Assembly: GCF_004804335.1 (NCBI RefSeq)
Contig: NZ_SRXY01000001.1
Coordinates: forward strand, 682,001 to 746,000
From: Pacificoceanicola onchidii
Lineage (GTDB): Bacteria > Pseudomonadota > Alphaproteobacteria > Rhodobacterales > Rhodobacteraceae
DNA length: 64,000 bases
Direction of reading: 5' to 3'
Shown here: positions 35,095 through 44,066 of the stretch, in pieces
Numbering within the stretch: the first letter of the stretch is position 1
Layout of the letters: every line of letters starts with the position of its first letter
Position numbers and translations under genes: made by a program
Notes under the pieces: model-generated
Told to the model about the DNA's origin: nothing
Seen by the model: only the letters and a program-made list of their open reading frames with translations
Database searches by the model: none

Positions 35095-35933
35095 AGCGTT
35101 TCCTCCCAAATGGCAGTTGCCTGCATGCCCTGATGCCCGTCCTGCCCGGTGCACAGGGAAAGAACGCCGTCCTCTTCCGTCGCCATCACGTCAACGGAAC
35201 CGGCAAACACAGGATGCACGCCGCGATAGTGGAAATCTTTCGGCACCCGCCCCTTGTGTGCGACAGCCGCCGCCATCAGCAAGGTGGCCTGCAAGGGACC
35301 GTGGACCACCAGCCCCGGATAATGCTCGACCGATTGCGCGTAAGCTTGGTCGTAATGAATTCGGTGACTGTTGAAGGTCAACGCGGAATAGCGAAACAAC
35401 AGGACTTCGGAGGCCTCTACCTTGTCCGTGAGAACCGGTGCTTCGGGCAGGGCTTTTGTCTTCGGCGGCTGATAGCGGTCCGGCATAGGCAGGTAGACAA
35501 TGTCCTGCTGCTCGGAAATCGCCAGCCCGGTTTCCCCACTGATCCGATGATCCACGGTGACAAACACCATCTTGCCTGCCGCCCCGTCTTTCTCGACGAC
35601 CTCACGAATGACAGATTGCCGGGTGATCGTCTCGCCCACATGCAGCGGCGCATGGAATTGCAAAGATCCGCCCGCCCACATTCGACGAGAGGCAGGCATC
35701 GGCGGAAGAAACCCACCAGGTCTTGGATGCCCGTCCAAGCCAAGCTCTTCCATCGGCGCGACCGGCGGGAACGCCGCCCAGTGCCACAACGCGGGAAGAC
35801 AATCGCCGTGCTGCGGTTCCGCCTCTCCAGCCCGGCCAAGCGTGGCATGCATCATTGCAGCTTGCCGCGCGTCAAGGCCACCGTGCTCAACCGCACGGCG
35901 CCCAGTCCAGGCGATGAGATTGATCTGATCCAT
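35091..35933 (-). CDS. MaoC/FAS1-like hydratase, mesaconyl-C4-CoA hydratase-like
   Basis: A 280-residue double-hotdog hydratase starting MDQINLIAWTGRRAVEHGGL. The N-terminal half contains RMWAGGSLQFHAPLHVGETI; the C-terminal half has the hydratase motif FNSHRIHYDQAYAQSVEHYP followed by GLVVHGPLQ, with the Asp/His pair used to add water to enoyl-CoAs. The plan matches 3-methylfumaryl-CoA hydratase (Meh), which makes citramalyl-CoA. AGGGAGG precedes the ATG. First gene of a two-gene unit; a palindrome 83 bases upstream may bind its regulator. Confidence 0.75.
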   Translation of the reverse strand: MDQINLIAWTGRRAVEHGGLDARQAAMMHATLGRAGEAEPQHGDCLPALWHWAAFPPVAPMEELGLDGHPRPGGFLPPMPASRRMWAGGSLQFHAPLHVGETITRQSVIREVVEKDGAAGKMVFVTVDHRISGETGLAISEQQDIVYLPMPDRYQPPKTKALPEAPVLTDKVEASEVLLFRYSALTFNSHRIHYDQAYAQSVEHYPGLVVHGPLQATLLMAAAVAHKGRVPKDFHYRGVHPVFAGSVDVMATEEDGVLSLCTGQDGHQGMQATAIWEETL

Positions 35934-36582
35934 GCTTTCCTCCCTCTTTCCCCAATTGAAAGCGGCAGGAATTACAAAAAATCAAATGTTTTTATATACT
36001 TATCAGGATGCAACAGTATACCGATCCGGTATGCGACCGCGTGCGGTTTCATTTAATCCTTGAGTGATCCGAACTTGCTGCATGCTGCACACGCAGAAGC
36101 TGCGTTGCAGAAAGGCAGATTGCCATTTTGTCGCAGCCCCACCTTGCGCAGCCTTTCTCAGGGCAAACCCCGCTCACTTGCCCTTGGTTCGAACGCTTCG
36201 GACCCTTCGATTATCGCTGGATTCGATGAAGTCCCGGTCACGGCAGCGGGAGAGTCCTGAAACAACTCACAAAAAATCCCAAACAAATAGATGTGAGAGC
36301 CGATTTCGCACAGCAGCACTTCGCCGCCGCGTGACAGGCTGCGAGCGGACTTCCTCCATCCAGGCACCTGTTTTTATTGCCCTGCACCTTTCATGTTCAC
36401 TGACGCACAGAACCCGGGTTTCGGCTTAACACTTCAAGCCCACAAATCCGTGAGCATGTTGATATTACTTCGTGATTTCAAAACGCACAGAACGCTTCCT
36501 TACTTGATTTCAGTCAGGCGACGGTCCTGACGCAAACCAAAGCAAAACGGGCCTCGCCCCACACATACAAAGGAAACACACA
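35934..36582. other. Divergent intergenic region upstream of hydratase and small-protein array
   Basis: About 650 bases, AT-richer in places, no supportable gene. It holds the palindrome at 36016-36034 on the hydratase side and a short inverted repeat GTCAGG-N7-CCTGAC (36513-36531) about 50 bases before the first small-protein gene. Confidence 0.55.
36016..36034. promoter_or_regulatory. Palindromic operator candidate upstream of the hydratase
   Basis: GTATACCG-ATC-CGGTATGC: 8-base arms matching at 7 of 8 positions. The TATACC/GGTAT core resembles operators of GntR-family repressors that control CoA-thioester catabolism. No regulator gene is adjacent. Confidence 0.5.
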
Positions 36583-36813
36583 ATGAAACGCATCATCGCA
36601 TCCGCTCTCGTCGCAACCGCAGCTTTCGCTGGCGCAGCCTCCGCAATGACCGAAGGCCCCTCCGTGTCAGAGCTGCACACCATCCAGAACTACGCGCCGA
36701 CCGCTGACCTCTCGGGCCTGACCGCAGCTGACGCCGACCACCTCGTTGCGATCATCCAGTCGAGCGACAACGAAGGCGAAAAACGCTTCAACGTCCGCAC
36801 GTTCCTGAAGTGA
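36583..36813 (+). CDS. Small exported protein, array copy 1
   Basis: A 76-residue pre-protein: signal peptide MKRIIASALVATAAFAGAAS then A-M cleavage near residue 21, leaving about 55 residues. The mature part has SVSELHTIQNYAPTADLSGL, then LVAIIQSSDNEGEKRFNVR and ends FLK. No Cys, no membrane span, no known domain; probably two short helices. Start has AAAGGAAACACACA upstream. The protein is identical to copy 3; the DNA differs at six bases, all silent. Function unknown. Confidence 0.85.
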   Translation: MKRIIASALVATAAFAGAASAMTEGPSVSELHTIQNYAPTADLSGLTAADADHLVAIIQSSDNEGEKRFNVRTFLK

Positions 36814-36857
36814 TCGTCGAACAACCAAACCTCAACCAAACTCAAAGGAAAACCATC

Positions 36858-37088
36858 ATGAAACGCATCATCGCATCCGCCCTTATCGCAACCGCTGGCT
36901 TCGCTGGCGCGGCGTCCGCCATGACTCAAAGCCCGACGGCCAACGAACTGCACACCATTCAGAACTACGCCCCCGGCGCGGATCTCTCCGGCTTGTCCGC
37001 AGTCAAAGCCGATCAGCTGGTCGCAATTATCCAGTCGAGCGACAGCGAAGGCGAAAAGCGCTTCAAGGTCCGCTCGTTCCTGAAGTGA
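36858..37088 (+). CDS. Small exported protein, array copy 2
   Basis: 76 residues with the same signal peptide type (MKRIIASALIATAGFAGAAS) and mature region TANELHTIQNYAPGADLSGL, LVAIIQSSDSEGEKRFKVR, FLK. It differs from copies 1 and 3 mainly at the mature N-terminus (TQSPTAN for TEGPSVS) and in the loop before LVAIIQS. ATG at 36858 is chosen over the longer open frame at 36810 because it matches copy 1 exactly and has the same ribosome-binding site. Confidence 0.85.
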   Translation: MKRIIASALIATAGFAGAASAMTQSPTANELHTIQNYAPGADLSGLSAVKADQLVAIIQSSDSEGEKRFKVRSFLK

Positions 37089-37132
37089 TCACCGAAATCT
37101 CGAACCCAAGCAAACTCAAAAGGAAACACACA

Positions 37133-37363
37133 ATGAAACGCATCATCGCATCCGCTCTCGTCGCAACCGCAGCCTTCGCTGGCGCAGCCTCCGCAATGAC
37201 CGAAGGCCCCTCCGTATCCGAGCTGCACACCATCCAGAACTACGCGCCGACCGCTGACCTCTCTGGTCTGACCGCAGCCGACGCCGACCACCTCGTTGCG
37301 ATCATCCAGTCGAGCGACAACGAAGGCGAAAAACGCTTCAACGTCCGCACGTTCCTGAAGTGA
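37133..37363 (+). CDS. Small exported protein, array copy 3
   Basis: Protein identical to copy 1 over all 76 residues; six silent third-position differences in DNA. The spacing from copy 2 is 44 bases, as between copies 1 and 2. The silent-only pattern indicates selection for the protein sequence after duplication or conversion. ATG at 37133 with AAAAGGAAACACACA upstream. Confidence 0.85.
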   Translation: MKRIIASALVATAAFAGAASAMTEGPSVSELHTIQNYAPTADLSGLTAADADHLVAIIQSSDNEGEKRFNVRTFLK

Positions 37364-37492
37364 TCTTGCAACTCGAACACCACGTGTCGCTCTCCCCGGC
37401 GCGTGGTGTTCCAACCTGCAAAAACGCCGCAGCCATAATTTCGCGCAGGCAATTGACGCCAACCAGAACCAGGCATACCGTCCGCAAAAACA

Positions 37493-37759
37493 ATGGTATT
37501 TTGCGCAACGAAACAAACACTTCTCAGTATAATTCTGCTTCTACCGATGAGCGCCCAGGCTGGCGACACACATCCCTCCCCGCCGTCTGCGGAGATCCTT
37601 CATCAGATACAGACGTACGCCCCCCAAGCTGATCTGTCTTCGCTCGAACGCAAGCAATCCCACATTCTCATGGCGATCATCCAGTCTGACCGCTCATCGG
37701 GATTGAAACGAAACCTCGTTCGGAGCTTGCTCCGGAAAGACGGGATCGAGCTGTACTGA
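37493..37759 (+). CDS. Small exported protein, divergent array copy 4
   Basis: 88 residues with a different signal peptide (hydrophobic LLSIILLLPMSAQA, cleavage near residue 23) but a mature part aligning with copies 1-3: ILHQIQTYAPQADLSSL, then LMAIIQS, KR, LVRSLL. It lacks the EGEKR acid patch (SSGLKR instead) and has a short extra tail KDGIELY. It lies 129 bases after copy 3 and is less well preceded by a ribosome-binding site. Probably an older paralogue of the same family. Confidence 0.75.
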   Translation: MVFCATKQTLLSIILLLPMSAQAGDTHPSPPSAEILHQIQTYAPQADLSSLERKQSHILMAIIQSDRSSGLKRNLVRSLLRKDGIELY

Positions 37760-37802
37760 CTAAACCAAGCGGCCTTTCACACTCCTGATGACAGTCCGCC
37801 AA

Positions 37803-37844
37803 ACAAGAAAAGGGCGCCTCCTTTCGGAGACGCCCTTCTTTTTC
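37803..37844. terminator. Bidirectional terminator between small-protein array and second tuf
   Basis: Stem GGGCGCCTCC-TTTC-GGAGACGCCC (37812-37835) with CTTCTTTTTC on the plus side and CTTTTCTTG on the minus side. It ends tuf copy 2 and can end the array transcript. The stem bases differ from those of the tuf copy 1 terminator, but pairing is kept. Confidence 0.88.
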
Positions 37845-37928
37845 TTCAACCGAGTGGCTCTCGACAGAGTTTCTTACAGAAACTCGTCTGCCGCCACCGG
37901 ACAGCGTTTTTAGAAAAACGCGTCCAGA
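37843..37928 (-). ncRNA. Structured 3' UTR of the second tuf
   Basis: Same three-hairpin plan as after copy 1. The GCGTTTTT-CT-AAAAACGC hairpin is unchanged. The 8-bp hairpin is AGAGTTTCT-side GAGTTTCT-GTA-AGAAACTC (37867-37885) instead of GAGTTTTC-AAC-GAAAACTC: the last two base pairs changed on both sides and the loop changed. Confidence 0.6.
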
Positions 37929-39104
<1,176 letters not shown>

Positions 39105-39162
39105 CTCTTCAGACGCCTCACGGTTTTGGGGCCGCACTTCGGCCCGGGGTTTCATCGCGCGC

Positions 39163-39191
39163 CATTTATTGGGTTGCGCGCGGAAAATCAA
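39163..39191 (-). promoter_or_regulatory. Candidate promoter of the second tuf
   Basis: Minus strand: -35 TTGATT (39186-39191), 17-base spacer, -10 TAAATG (39163-39168), about 60 bases before the start. A GGGCCG-N5-CGGCCC hairpin (39129-39145) lies in the leader. Confidence 0.55.
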
Positions 39192-39194
39192 GTA

Positions 39195-39728
39195 TCAGTT
39201 GTCCACCACTTTCAAAGGTTCCTTGCCGAGCAGCCGCTTGCGCACAGCCTTGGCAAACCCGGAAACCGTAAAGGCATAATCATCCTCGGCTTTCGGGGTC
39301 ATCATCGCACCCATCAACCCGCCAAGACGCAGCTGCTCCGAGACGGTCACAATCTCGGTAGGCGCCAGAACAATCGCGCCTTTGCCGTCCCGCGCGGACA
39401 CCGTCGCCTTGATCGTGCTGTTGCCACCCAGCAGCGCGGCTTGGCCCGGGGAGACAAGGGAAACCTTGGTAACGAGAACGGAAACATCCGTGTTTCCAGA
39501 AGCTTGCGGCTGGAGTTGTAGCGCAAGGCCTGCGTCCAGATCCGCCTTCAACCGCTCCTGAGACACCGTGATGGAGCGCCCCTTGATTCCCTCGTACCCG
39601 CTGACATCAACCGAGATGTTGCGAACGATGATCTGGTCCTGGACGGATTCTTCGACAAGCGGAGCGGCACAGCCGGACAGAACAAGAGCAACAGCGCCTA
39701 CAAGCGCGGCACGACGGGACAAAGGCAT
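39195..39728 (-). CDS. Putative lipoprotein
   Basis: 177 residues with a lipoprotein signal: MPLSRRAALVGAVALVLSGC puts the lipidated Cys at residue 20. The mature part (YEGIKGRSITVSQERLKADL, LGGNSTIKATVSARDGKGAI) looks like a strand-rich periplasmic domain and ends FAKAVRKRLLGKEP. No family recognised. The stop is 4 bases from the -35 of the tuf promoter. It follows another lipoprotein gene by 59 bases and is probably cotranscribed with it. Confidence 0.75.
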   Translation of the reverse strand: MPLSRRAALVGAVALVLSGCAAPLVEESVQDQIIVRNISVDVSGYEGIKGRSITVSQERLKADLDAGLALQLQPQASGNTDVSVLVTKVSLVSPGQAALLGGNSTIKATVSARDGKGAIVLAPTEIVTVSEQLRLGGLMGAMMTPKAEDDYAFTVSGFAKAVRKRLLGKEPLKVVDN

Positions 39729-39787
39729 GCGAAATTTCCTTCACGATTTGGTAATTTCGCCACCGTTATGGGAGACGCCGATAAGCG

Positions 39788-40357
39788 TCAACCCGCTGCT
39801 GCGTCTGCCGCGTCGGAAACCTCGGCTTCGGGCACAGGCTCGGGCAATCCACCAAACCACCCCTTGGCCTCCTGCTCTTCGCGCATCCAGCGTTCAATCA
39901 GGAGTGCCGCCTCTTGGGCAAGCCCCCGCATCTGGGCGGCCCTGTCCTTCGACAAGCGCGATTCGAACACCTTGATGACATGGATCGTCTTGGGTTTGGC
40001 GTTCATCTTGGACTGGGTTGCGTCGTTCCAGAGCGTCACGTTCAACGCCAGGGCGGATTTGCCCGGCACAATCGGCGGCGGCAAAGAATAGGCCTCGACG
40101 CTCACGCCGATGTGGTAGAACTGATCGCCTTTGTACCGGCCAAAACGCTCTTCCAGAGCATCATCGACCACCTTGATCCACTCTTCTTCAGTCGCGTCCC
40201 GGGAAACCAACAACTGCTGCAGGTTGGGCGCGACCACTTCCGCATGGCCCAGCTTGAAGTCCCCCAGATCAACAACCGGTTTGGACAGGTCGGCCGGTGT
40301 CTCGGAGCAGGCGGCAAGGCCTGCGAGCAACAACGTGGCGGCAATCAATCGGATCAT
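39788..40357 (-). CDS. Putative lipoprotein
   Basis: 189 residues with lipobox LAGLAAC (Cys17). The mature region has LGHAEVVAPNLQQLLVSRDA, a FGRYKGDQFYHIGVSVEAYS strand pair and IHVIKVFESRLSKDRAAQM, and an acidic Ala-rich tail. Its VVAP/VEAYSLPPPIVPGKSA strand layout resembles that of a periplasmic binding-type or assembly lipoprotein, but no family is recognised. First gene of the two-lipoprotein run, divergent from the P450 gene. Confidence 0.75.
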   Translation of the reverse strand: MIRLIAATLLLAGLAACSETPADLSKPVVDLGDFKLGHAEVVAPNLQQLLVSRDATEEEWIKVVDDALEERFGRYKGDQFYHIGVSVEAYSLPPPIVPGKSALALNVTLWNDATQSKMNAKPKTIHVIKVFESRLSKDRAAQMRGLAQEAALLIERWMREEQEAKGWFGGLPEPVPEAEVSDAADAAAG

Positions 40358-40458
40358 TCCATCCCCCCAGAGTTTGGCTTCGGCCAGTTAACGCCGAATT
40401 CCCGTGACATGCAATCAACCGCCGTTGCCTCGGTCCGATTACCCGCTAGGTTTGACAT

Positions 40459-41826
40459 ATGACGATGCATGATCCTGCTCGCCCCCTACCTGTTCGTGTG
40501 CCGCTGGTCACGCGGCCCATGGGGCTTTGGGAAAGCCTGCAAGCTTCTCGGCGCAATGTGCTGTCCATCATTCCCCAGGTGGCGACGCGCCAGCCGATCC
40601 TGTCGGGCAAAACCGGCAAACGCTGGCACATGCTGATGGATCCCGGCGGCAACCGGCAGGTTCTGCTGGAGAAGCTCGACGACTATCCGAAATCCGTGGT
40701 CACCAAGAACCTTCTGCGCCCTGCGATTGGCGAGTCACTCTTTATTGCCGAAGGCGCACATTGGCGCTGGCAGAGGCGGGCGGCCGCCCCCGCGTTCAGC
40801 CATCGCAACATGATGAACCTCGCGCCGATCATGAGCGATGCGGCCCTGCGTTCGGTCGAGCGCATTCATGCGGCGCGTCCCCGGGCGGTGAATTTCCTGG
40901 ATGAAATGGTCAGCCTGACTTTTGATGTCATTTCTGATGTCACCTTCTCCGGGGATCAGGGCTTTGACCGCAACGCCGTGCATGGGGCGATTGATGACTA
41001 TATCTCCGAGGCCGGGAAAATCTCGCTCTTCGATCTGCTGGGCTTTCCCGACTGGTTGCCGCGACCGGGGCGGATGTTCTCGGCCGGGGCCGTCAAGCAA
41101 ATGAAATCCGTCGCGGACAGCGCCATTGAGGATCGGGCGCGCCGGGACGTGACCGGGGTGCCTGACCTACTGGACCTTTTGCTGGCCGGAGAAGACCCGG
41201 AAACCAAGCGCAAGATGAACGTGGCCGAGCTGCGCGACAACCTGCTGACCTTCATCGTTGCGGGCCATGAGACGACCGCGCTCACTTTGGCATGGTCTTT
41301 GTACCTGCTCGCGTTTGATCCCAAGGTTCAGGAACAGGCCCGCGAAGAAGTCCTGTCTGTTGTGTCCGGCGGTGTGGCCACCGATGAAGATCTGGATCGC
41401 TTGCCCATGATCCGCCACATCGTGGACGAGGCGCTGCGGCTCTATCCGCCTGCCGGGATGATTTCCCGAACCGCGATGGCGGATGACACCCTGTGCGGGC
41501 GCGAAATCCGCAAGGGGGACACCGTGATCCTTCCGATCTACGCGCTGCATCGAAATGCGCTGCTATGGGACGAACCAGATGCATTCCGCCCCTCCCGCTG
41601 GGCGGCGGGCAAGCCGGATCGCTACGCCTATCTGCCGTTTGGGGACGGGCCGCGCATTTGCATCGGGGCCAGTTTTGCCATTCAGGAGGCTGTGATCGTG
41701 CTGGCCACCCTGCTCGCCAACTTCCGCTTCAAATCCGTGAAAGGGCGGCAGCCAGAGCCCGTCATGATCCTGACGCTCAGGCCCGAAGGCGGTGTTTGGC
41801 TCGAAGCAGAGCCTCTGGCGAAATGA
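40459..41826 (+). CDS. Cytochrome P450
   Basis: 455-residue soluble haem monooxygenase. The I-helix oxygen-activation motif AGHETT is at 268-273, the K-helix ExxR (EALR) at 324-327, and the haem loop FGDGPRICIG at 394-403 with Cys401 as the iron ligand. The length and the PERF-like FRPSRW segment are like bacterial fatty-acid or terpene-type P450s related to CYP102/CYP4-like classes. No ferredoxin or reductase gene is adjacent, so redox partners must come from elsewhere. Substrate unknown. Confidence 0.93.
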   Translation: MTMHDPARPLPVRVPLVTRPMGLWESLQASRRNVLSIIPQVATRQPILSGKTGKRWHMLMDPGGNRQVLLEKLDDYPKSVVTKNLLRPAIGESLFIAEGAHWRWQRRAAAPAFSHRNMMNLAPIMSDAALRSVERIHAARPRAVNFLDEMVSLTFDVISDVTFSGDQGFDRNAVHGAIDDYISEAGKISLFDLLGFPDWLPRPGRMFSAGAVKQMKSVADSAIEDRARRDVTGVPDLLDLLLAGEDPETKRKMNVAELRDNLLTFIVAGHETTALTLAWSLYLLAFDPKVQEQAREEVLSVVSGGVATDEDLDRLPMIRHIVDEALRLYPPAGMISRTAMADDTLCGREIRKGDTVILPIYALHRNALLWDEPDAFRPSRWAAGKPDRYAYLPFGDGPRICIGASFAIQEAVIVLATLLANFRFKSVKGRQPEPVMILTLRPEGGVWLEAEPLAK

Positions 41827-41855
41827 AAAACGCCGGGCTGAGGGGCCCGGCGCAT
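41824..41855 (-). terminator. Terminator of the SPFH-GYF gene
   Basis: Minus strand: CGCCGGGC-CCCTCA-GCCCGGCG (41831-41852) followed by TTTTTCATTT, about 16 bases past the SPFH gene stop. It also lies just after the convergent P450 stop, where the plus side lacks a T tract. Confidence 0.75.
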
Positions 41856-41868
41856 CTCATAAGTCCGC

Positions 41869-42972
41869 TTATGCGGGCGGCGGCGGGGGCGGCGGCATCA
41901 CGGTAAAGAGCTGCGCCAGCTCGGCCACATCGTTGGCGCGCTTCCAACCGTCCTGACCTTGCGTCCAGACATGCGTTTCGCGCTTCAACTCGCCACTGGA
42001 GACCATGCGGCCCAGATCAGCCTTGCTGAACGGACCTTTGGTCTGGCCATTCTCGGCAATGTGCCAGACATGCTCGACCGGCGGAGGCGGCGGAACGGCC
42101 GCGCCCTGCCCGCCTGCGGACGGCGCAACGGCCGCGCCCATCTGCTGGCCCATCTGCATGCCCATGGCCGCACCCATGCCCATGCCCATGCCTTCGGTCA
42201 TACCACCACCGGCGGCCATCGCGTCAGCCGCTTTGTACTTCATATAATCATCCAGGTTGCCCTGAATGCCGCGGCTCGTCCGATCATCGAGCGCCTTCTC
42301 AACAGCAGGCGGCAGACTGATGTTCTCGATATAGAGCTCCGGCAAGGTCAGACCGTAGCCCGCGATCACCGGATCAATCGCCTGCGCGATCAGCTTGCCA
42401 ACCTCTGACGTGTTCGCCGCCATGTCCAGAACCGGGATGCCCGCCTTGGCAATCGCGTTGGAGAACTCCTGCACGATGATGTTGCGGATCTGGCCGCTGA
42501 TCTCGTCCATGGTGAACTCGCCATCGGTGCCGACAATCTCACGCATGAAAAGCGCCGGATCGGCAACCTTGATGGTGTAGGTACCAAAGGCCCGGATGCG
42601 CGTGGGGCCAAACTCCGGATCACGCAACATGATCGGGTTCTTGGTGCCCCACTTGAGATCCGTAAAGCGGTTGGTGCTGACGAAGTAGACTTCGGACTTG
42701 AACGGCGAATTGAAGCCGTGGTCCCAGTGCTGCAGATTCGTCATGATCGGCATGTTGTTTGTTTCGAGCATGTAGAGGCCCGGCGTGAACACATCCGCCA
42801 TTTGCCCTTCATGCACGAACACCGCCGCCTGGCTTTCCCGGACGGTCAGCTTGGCGCCGTACTTGATCTCGTGGCCTTCCCGCTCAAAGCGGAAAACCAT
42901 CGTGTCCCGCGTATCGTCGGTCCACTCGATGACGTCGATAAACTGGCCTGACAGAAAATCCAGAATACCCAT
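41869..42972 (-). CDS. SPFH-domain protein with C-terminal GYF_2 domain
   Basis: 367 residues. Residues about 1-230 form an SPFH (band 7) domain of the virion-core-protein/YdjI-like group: MGILDFLSGQFIDVIEWTDD, FVHEGQMADVFTPGLYMLET and PELYIENISLPPAVEKALDD. A Met/Gly/Ala-rich linker (about 245-290) leads to a GYF_2 domain, VWHIAENGQTKGPFSKADLG, and a Pro tail. SPFH proteins form membrane-associated scaffolds; GYF domains bind proline-rich partners. It heads a minus-strand cluster with TelA and XpaC-like genes, consistent with a membrane-stress role. Confidence 0.85.
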   Translation of the reverse strand: MGILDFLSGQFIDVIEWTDDTRDTMVFRFEREGHEIKYGAKLTVRESQAAVFVHEGQMADVFTPGLYMLETNNMPIMTNLQHWDHGFNSPFKSEVYFVSTNRFTDLKWGTKNPIMLRDPEFGPTRIRAFGTYTIKVADPALFMREIVGTDGEFTMDEISGQIRNIIVQEFSNAIAKAGIPVLDMAANTSEVGKLIAQAIDPVIAGYGLTLPELYIENISLPPAVEKALDDRTSRGIQGNLDDYMKYKAADAMAAGGGMTEGMGMGMGAAMGMQMGQQMGAAVAPSAGGQGAAVPPPPPVEHVWHIAENGQTKGPFSKADLGRMVSSGELKRETHVWTQGQDGWKRANDVAELAQLFTVMPPPPPPPA

Positions 42973-43086
42973 GCTTTTATCCTCTCATTGCGCGCCTTGC
43001 GGCGCTCGCTCCCCGCACCTTGGCCCATGTTCACCTATATGTGAACGCCAACATCCGGGTTCAATTTCTGTTCACGGGGAAGAGCC

Positions 43087-44061
43087 TCAGCTTTCTCCCC
43101 CCAAAAGGGCCGCCGCCTTGCGCCGCACGATCGGGCGGGCCTGGTCTGCTCCCATGCCCGGCTTCAACTCGGGATCATACAGGATTTTGAGCAGCATCTC
43201 ATCATGCCGCGTCAGAAGTGCAAACTCGTCATCATCGTTGAAGATCGACGGGCGCGCGCGCGGATCGTCATTGCCCAGCCCAAGGCCCTGCGCAATTTCC
43301 TCGTGGATGCAGGAGCGGCGCAAAAGATCCGGGTGTTCGGTCCGAATAATGGCGATCGCCTCACCATAGGCATAGCCATTCGGCTGCTCCGAGAAAGCGA
43401 TCACAAGACAGTGGATTGACCGCGGCAGCGTATCAAACAGCGCCAGTGACGCCGGATTCACATCCGGCACAAGCGCACGAATGCGCGGCTTGATCTCCGC
43501 CTTGTCGTCTTCGGACATGAACAGGACATGAAAGTTCGCTGCACCCGGCGACGACATGGAAATCGGATGCCCGGTGATGCGCGCCAGTTTCTGGACATAG
43601 CCTGCGACCCAGGCGCGGTTCTCGGCGATCTGATCCTGCGGAACCCGGTCTCCGAACTCCACCGCCATGCGCACAGGCTTGACCCATTTTTTGACCGCAC
43701 CCAGCTCGCCCCGAGACGGGGTCAGCCCAGCGCCGCGCTCATACTCTTCGGCCAAGGCAATCTGTTCGAAGGTGCGCGCGAGCATGGTGTCTGTGAACTG
43801 CGTGTCCGGCCCGCCGCCATCGGTGCGCAACAGCCCCCGAACCAGCAAATCGCTTTGCACGCGCGTATAATACCGTTGCAGCGCGACACTCGCGGGGGAA
43901 GCCGTGATATCCGGGGCCGTGTCCACCGATGGCTCAACATCCGGGCGCGTCTGCGGCTTGACGCTGGTTTTTGACGGGGCAAGCGAAGGGGAGTCACAAG
44001 CCGTAAGGCTTGCGAGCGCCGCGGCCGCGACAAGCGCGACCCATCTCTTGCCCCGCAACAC
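43087..44061 (-). CDS. DUF2927 lipoprotein
   Basis: 324 residues with lipobox ASLTAC (Cys22) and a Pro/Thr/Ser-rich linker. The conserved C-terminal part has SIHCLVIAF and CIHEEIAQGLGLGNDDP, the DUF2927 hallmark. The HEExxQxxGLxND arrangement resembles a zinc-metallopeptidase centre, but activity has not been shown for the family to my knowledge. It lies 5 bases downstream of telA on the same strand, so it is in the same unit. Confidence 0.8.
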   Translation of the reverse strand: MLRGKRWVALVAAAALASLTACDSPSLAPSKTSVKPQTRPDVEPSVDTAPDITASPASVALQRYYTRVQSDLLVRGLLRTDGGGPDTQFTDTMLARTFEQIALAEEYERGAGLTPSRGELGAVKKWVKPVRMAVEFGDRVPQDQIAENRAWVAGYVQKLARITGHPISMSSPGAANFHVLFMSEDDKAEIKPRIRALVPDVNPASLALFDTLPRSIHCLVIAFSEQPNGYAYGEAIAIIRTEHPDLLRRSCIHEEIAQGLGLGNDDPRARPSIFNDDDEFALLTRHDEMLLKILYDPELKPGMGADQARPIVRRKAAALLGGES

Positions 44062-44066
44062 GGTCT

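Larger units (their letters stand above)
36583..37363 (+). repeat. Tandem repeat of three small-protein genes, 275-nt period
   Basis: Starts at 36583, 36858 and 37133 are exactly 275 bases apart: 231 coding bases plus a 44-base spacer ending in a shared AAAGGAAA ribosome-binding segment. Copies 1 and 3 are about 97% identical with only synonymous changes; copy 2 has diverged in protein. A fourth, more distant paralogue follows at 37493. Confidence 0.92.

Noticed and set aside
36190-36260. tRNA-like remnant suggested by GGTTCGAACGC
   Set aside because: No acceptor or anticodon pairing can be made around it; a short T-loop-like match occurs by chance.
36158-36367. Possible small gene upstream of the small-protein array
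   Set aside because: Several overlapping frames of 60-120 codons on both strands, none with a ribosome-binding site, signal peptide or similarity to the array.
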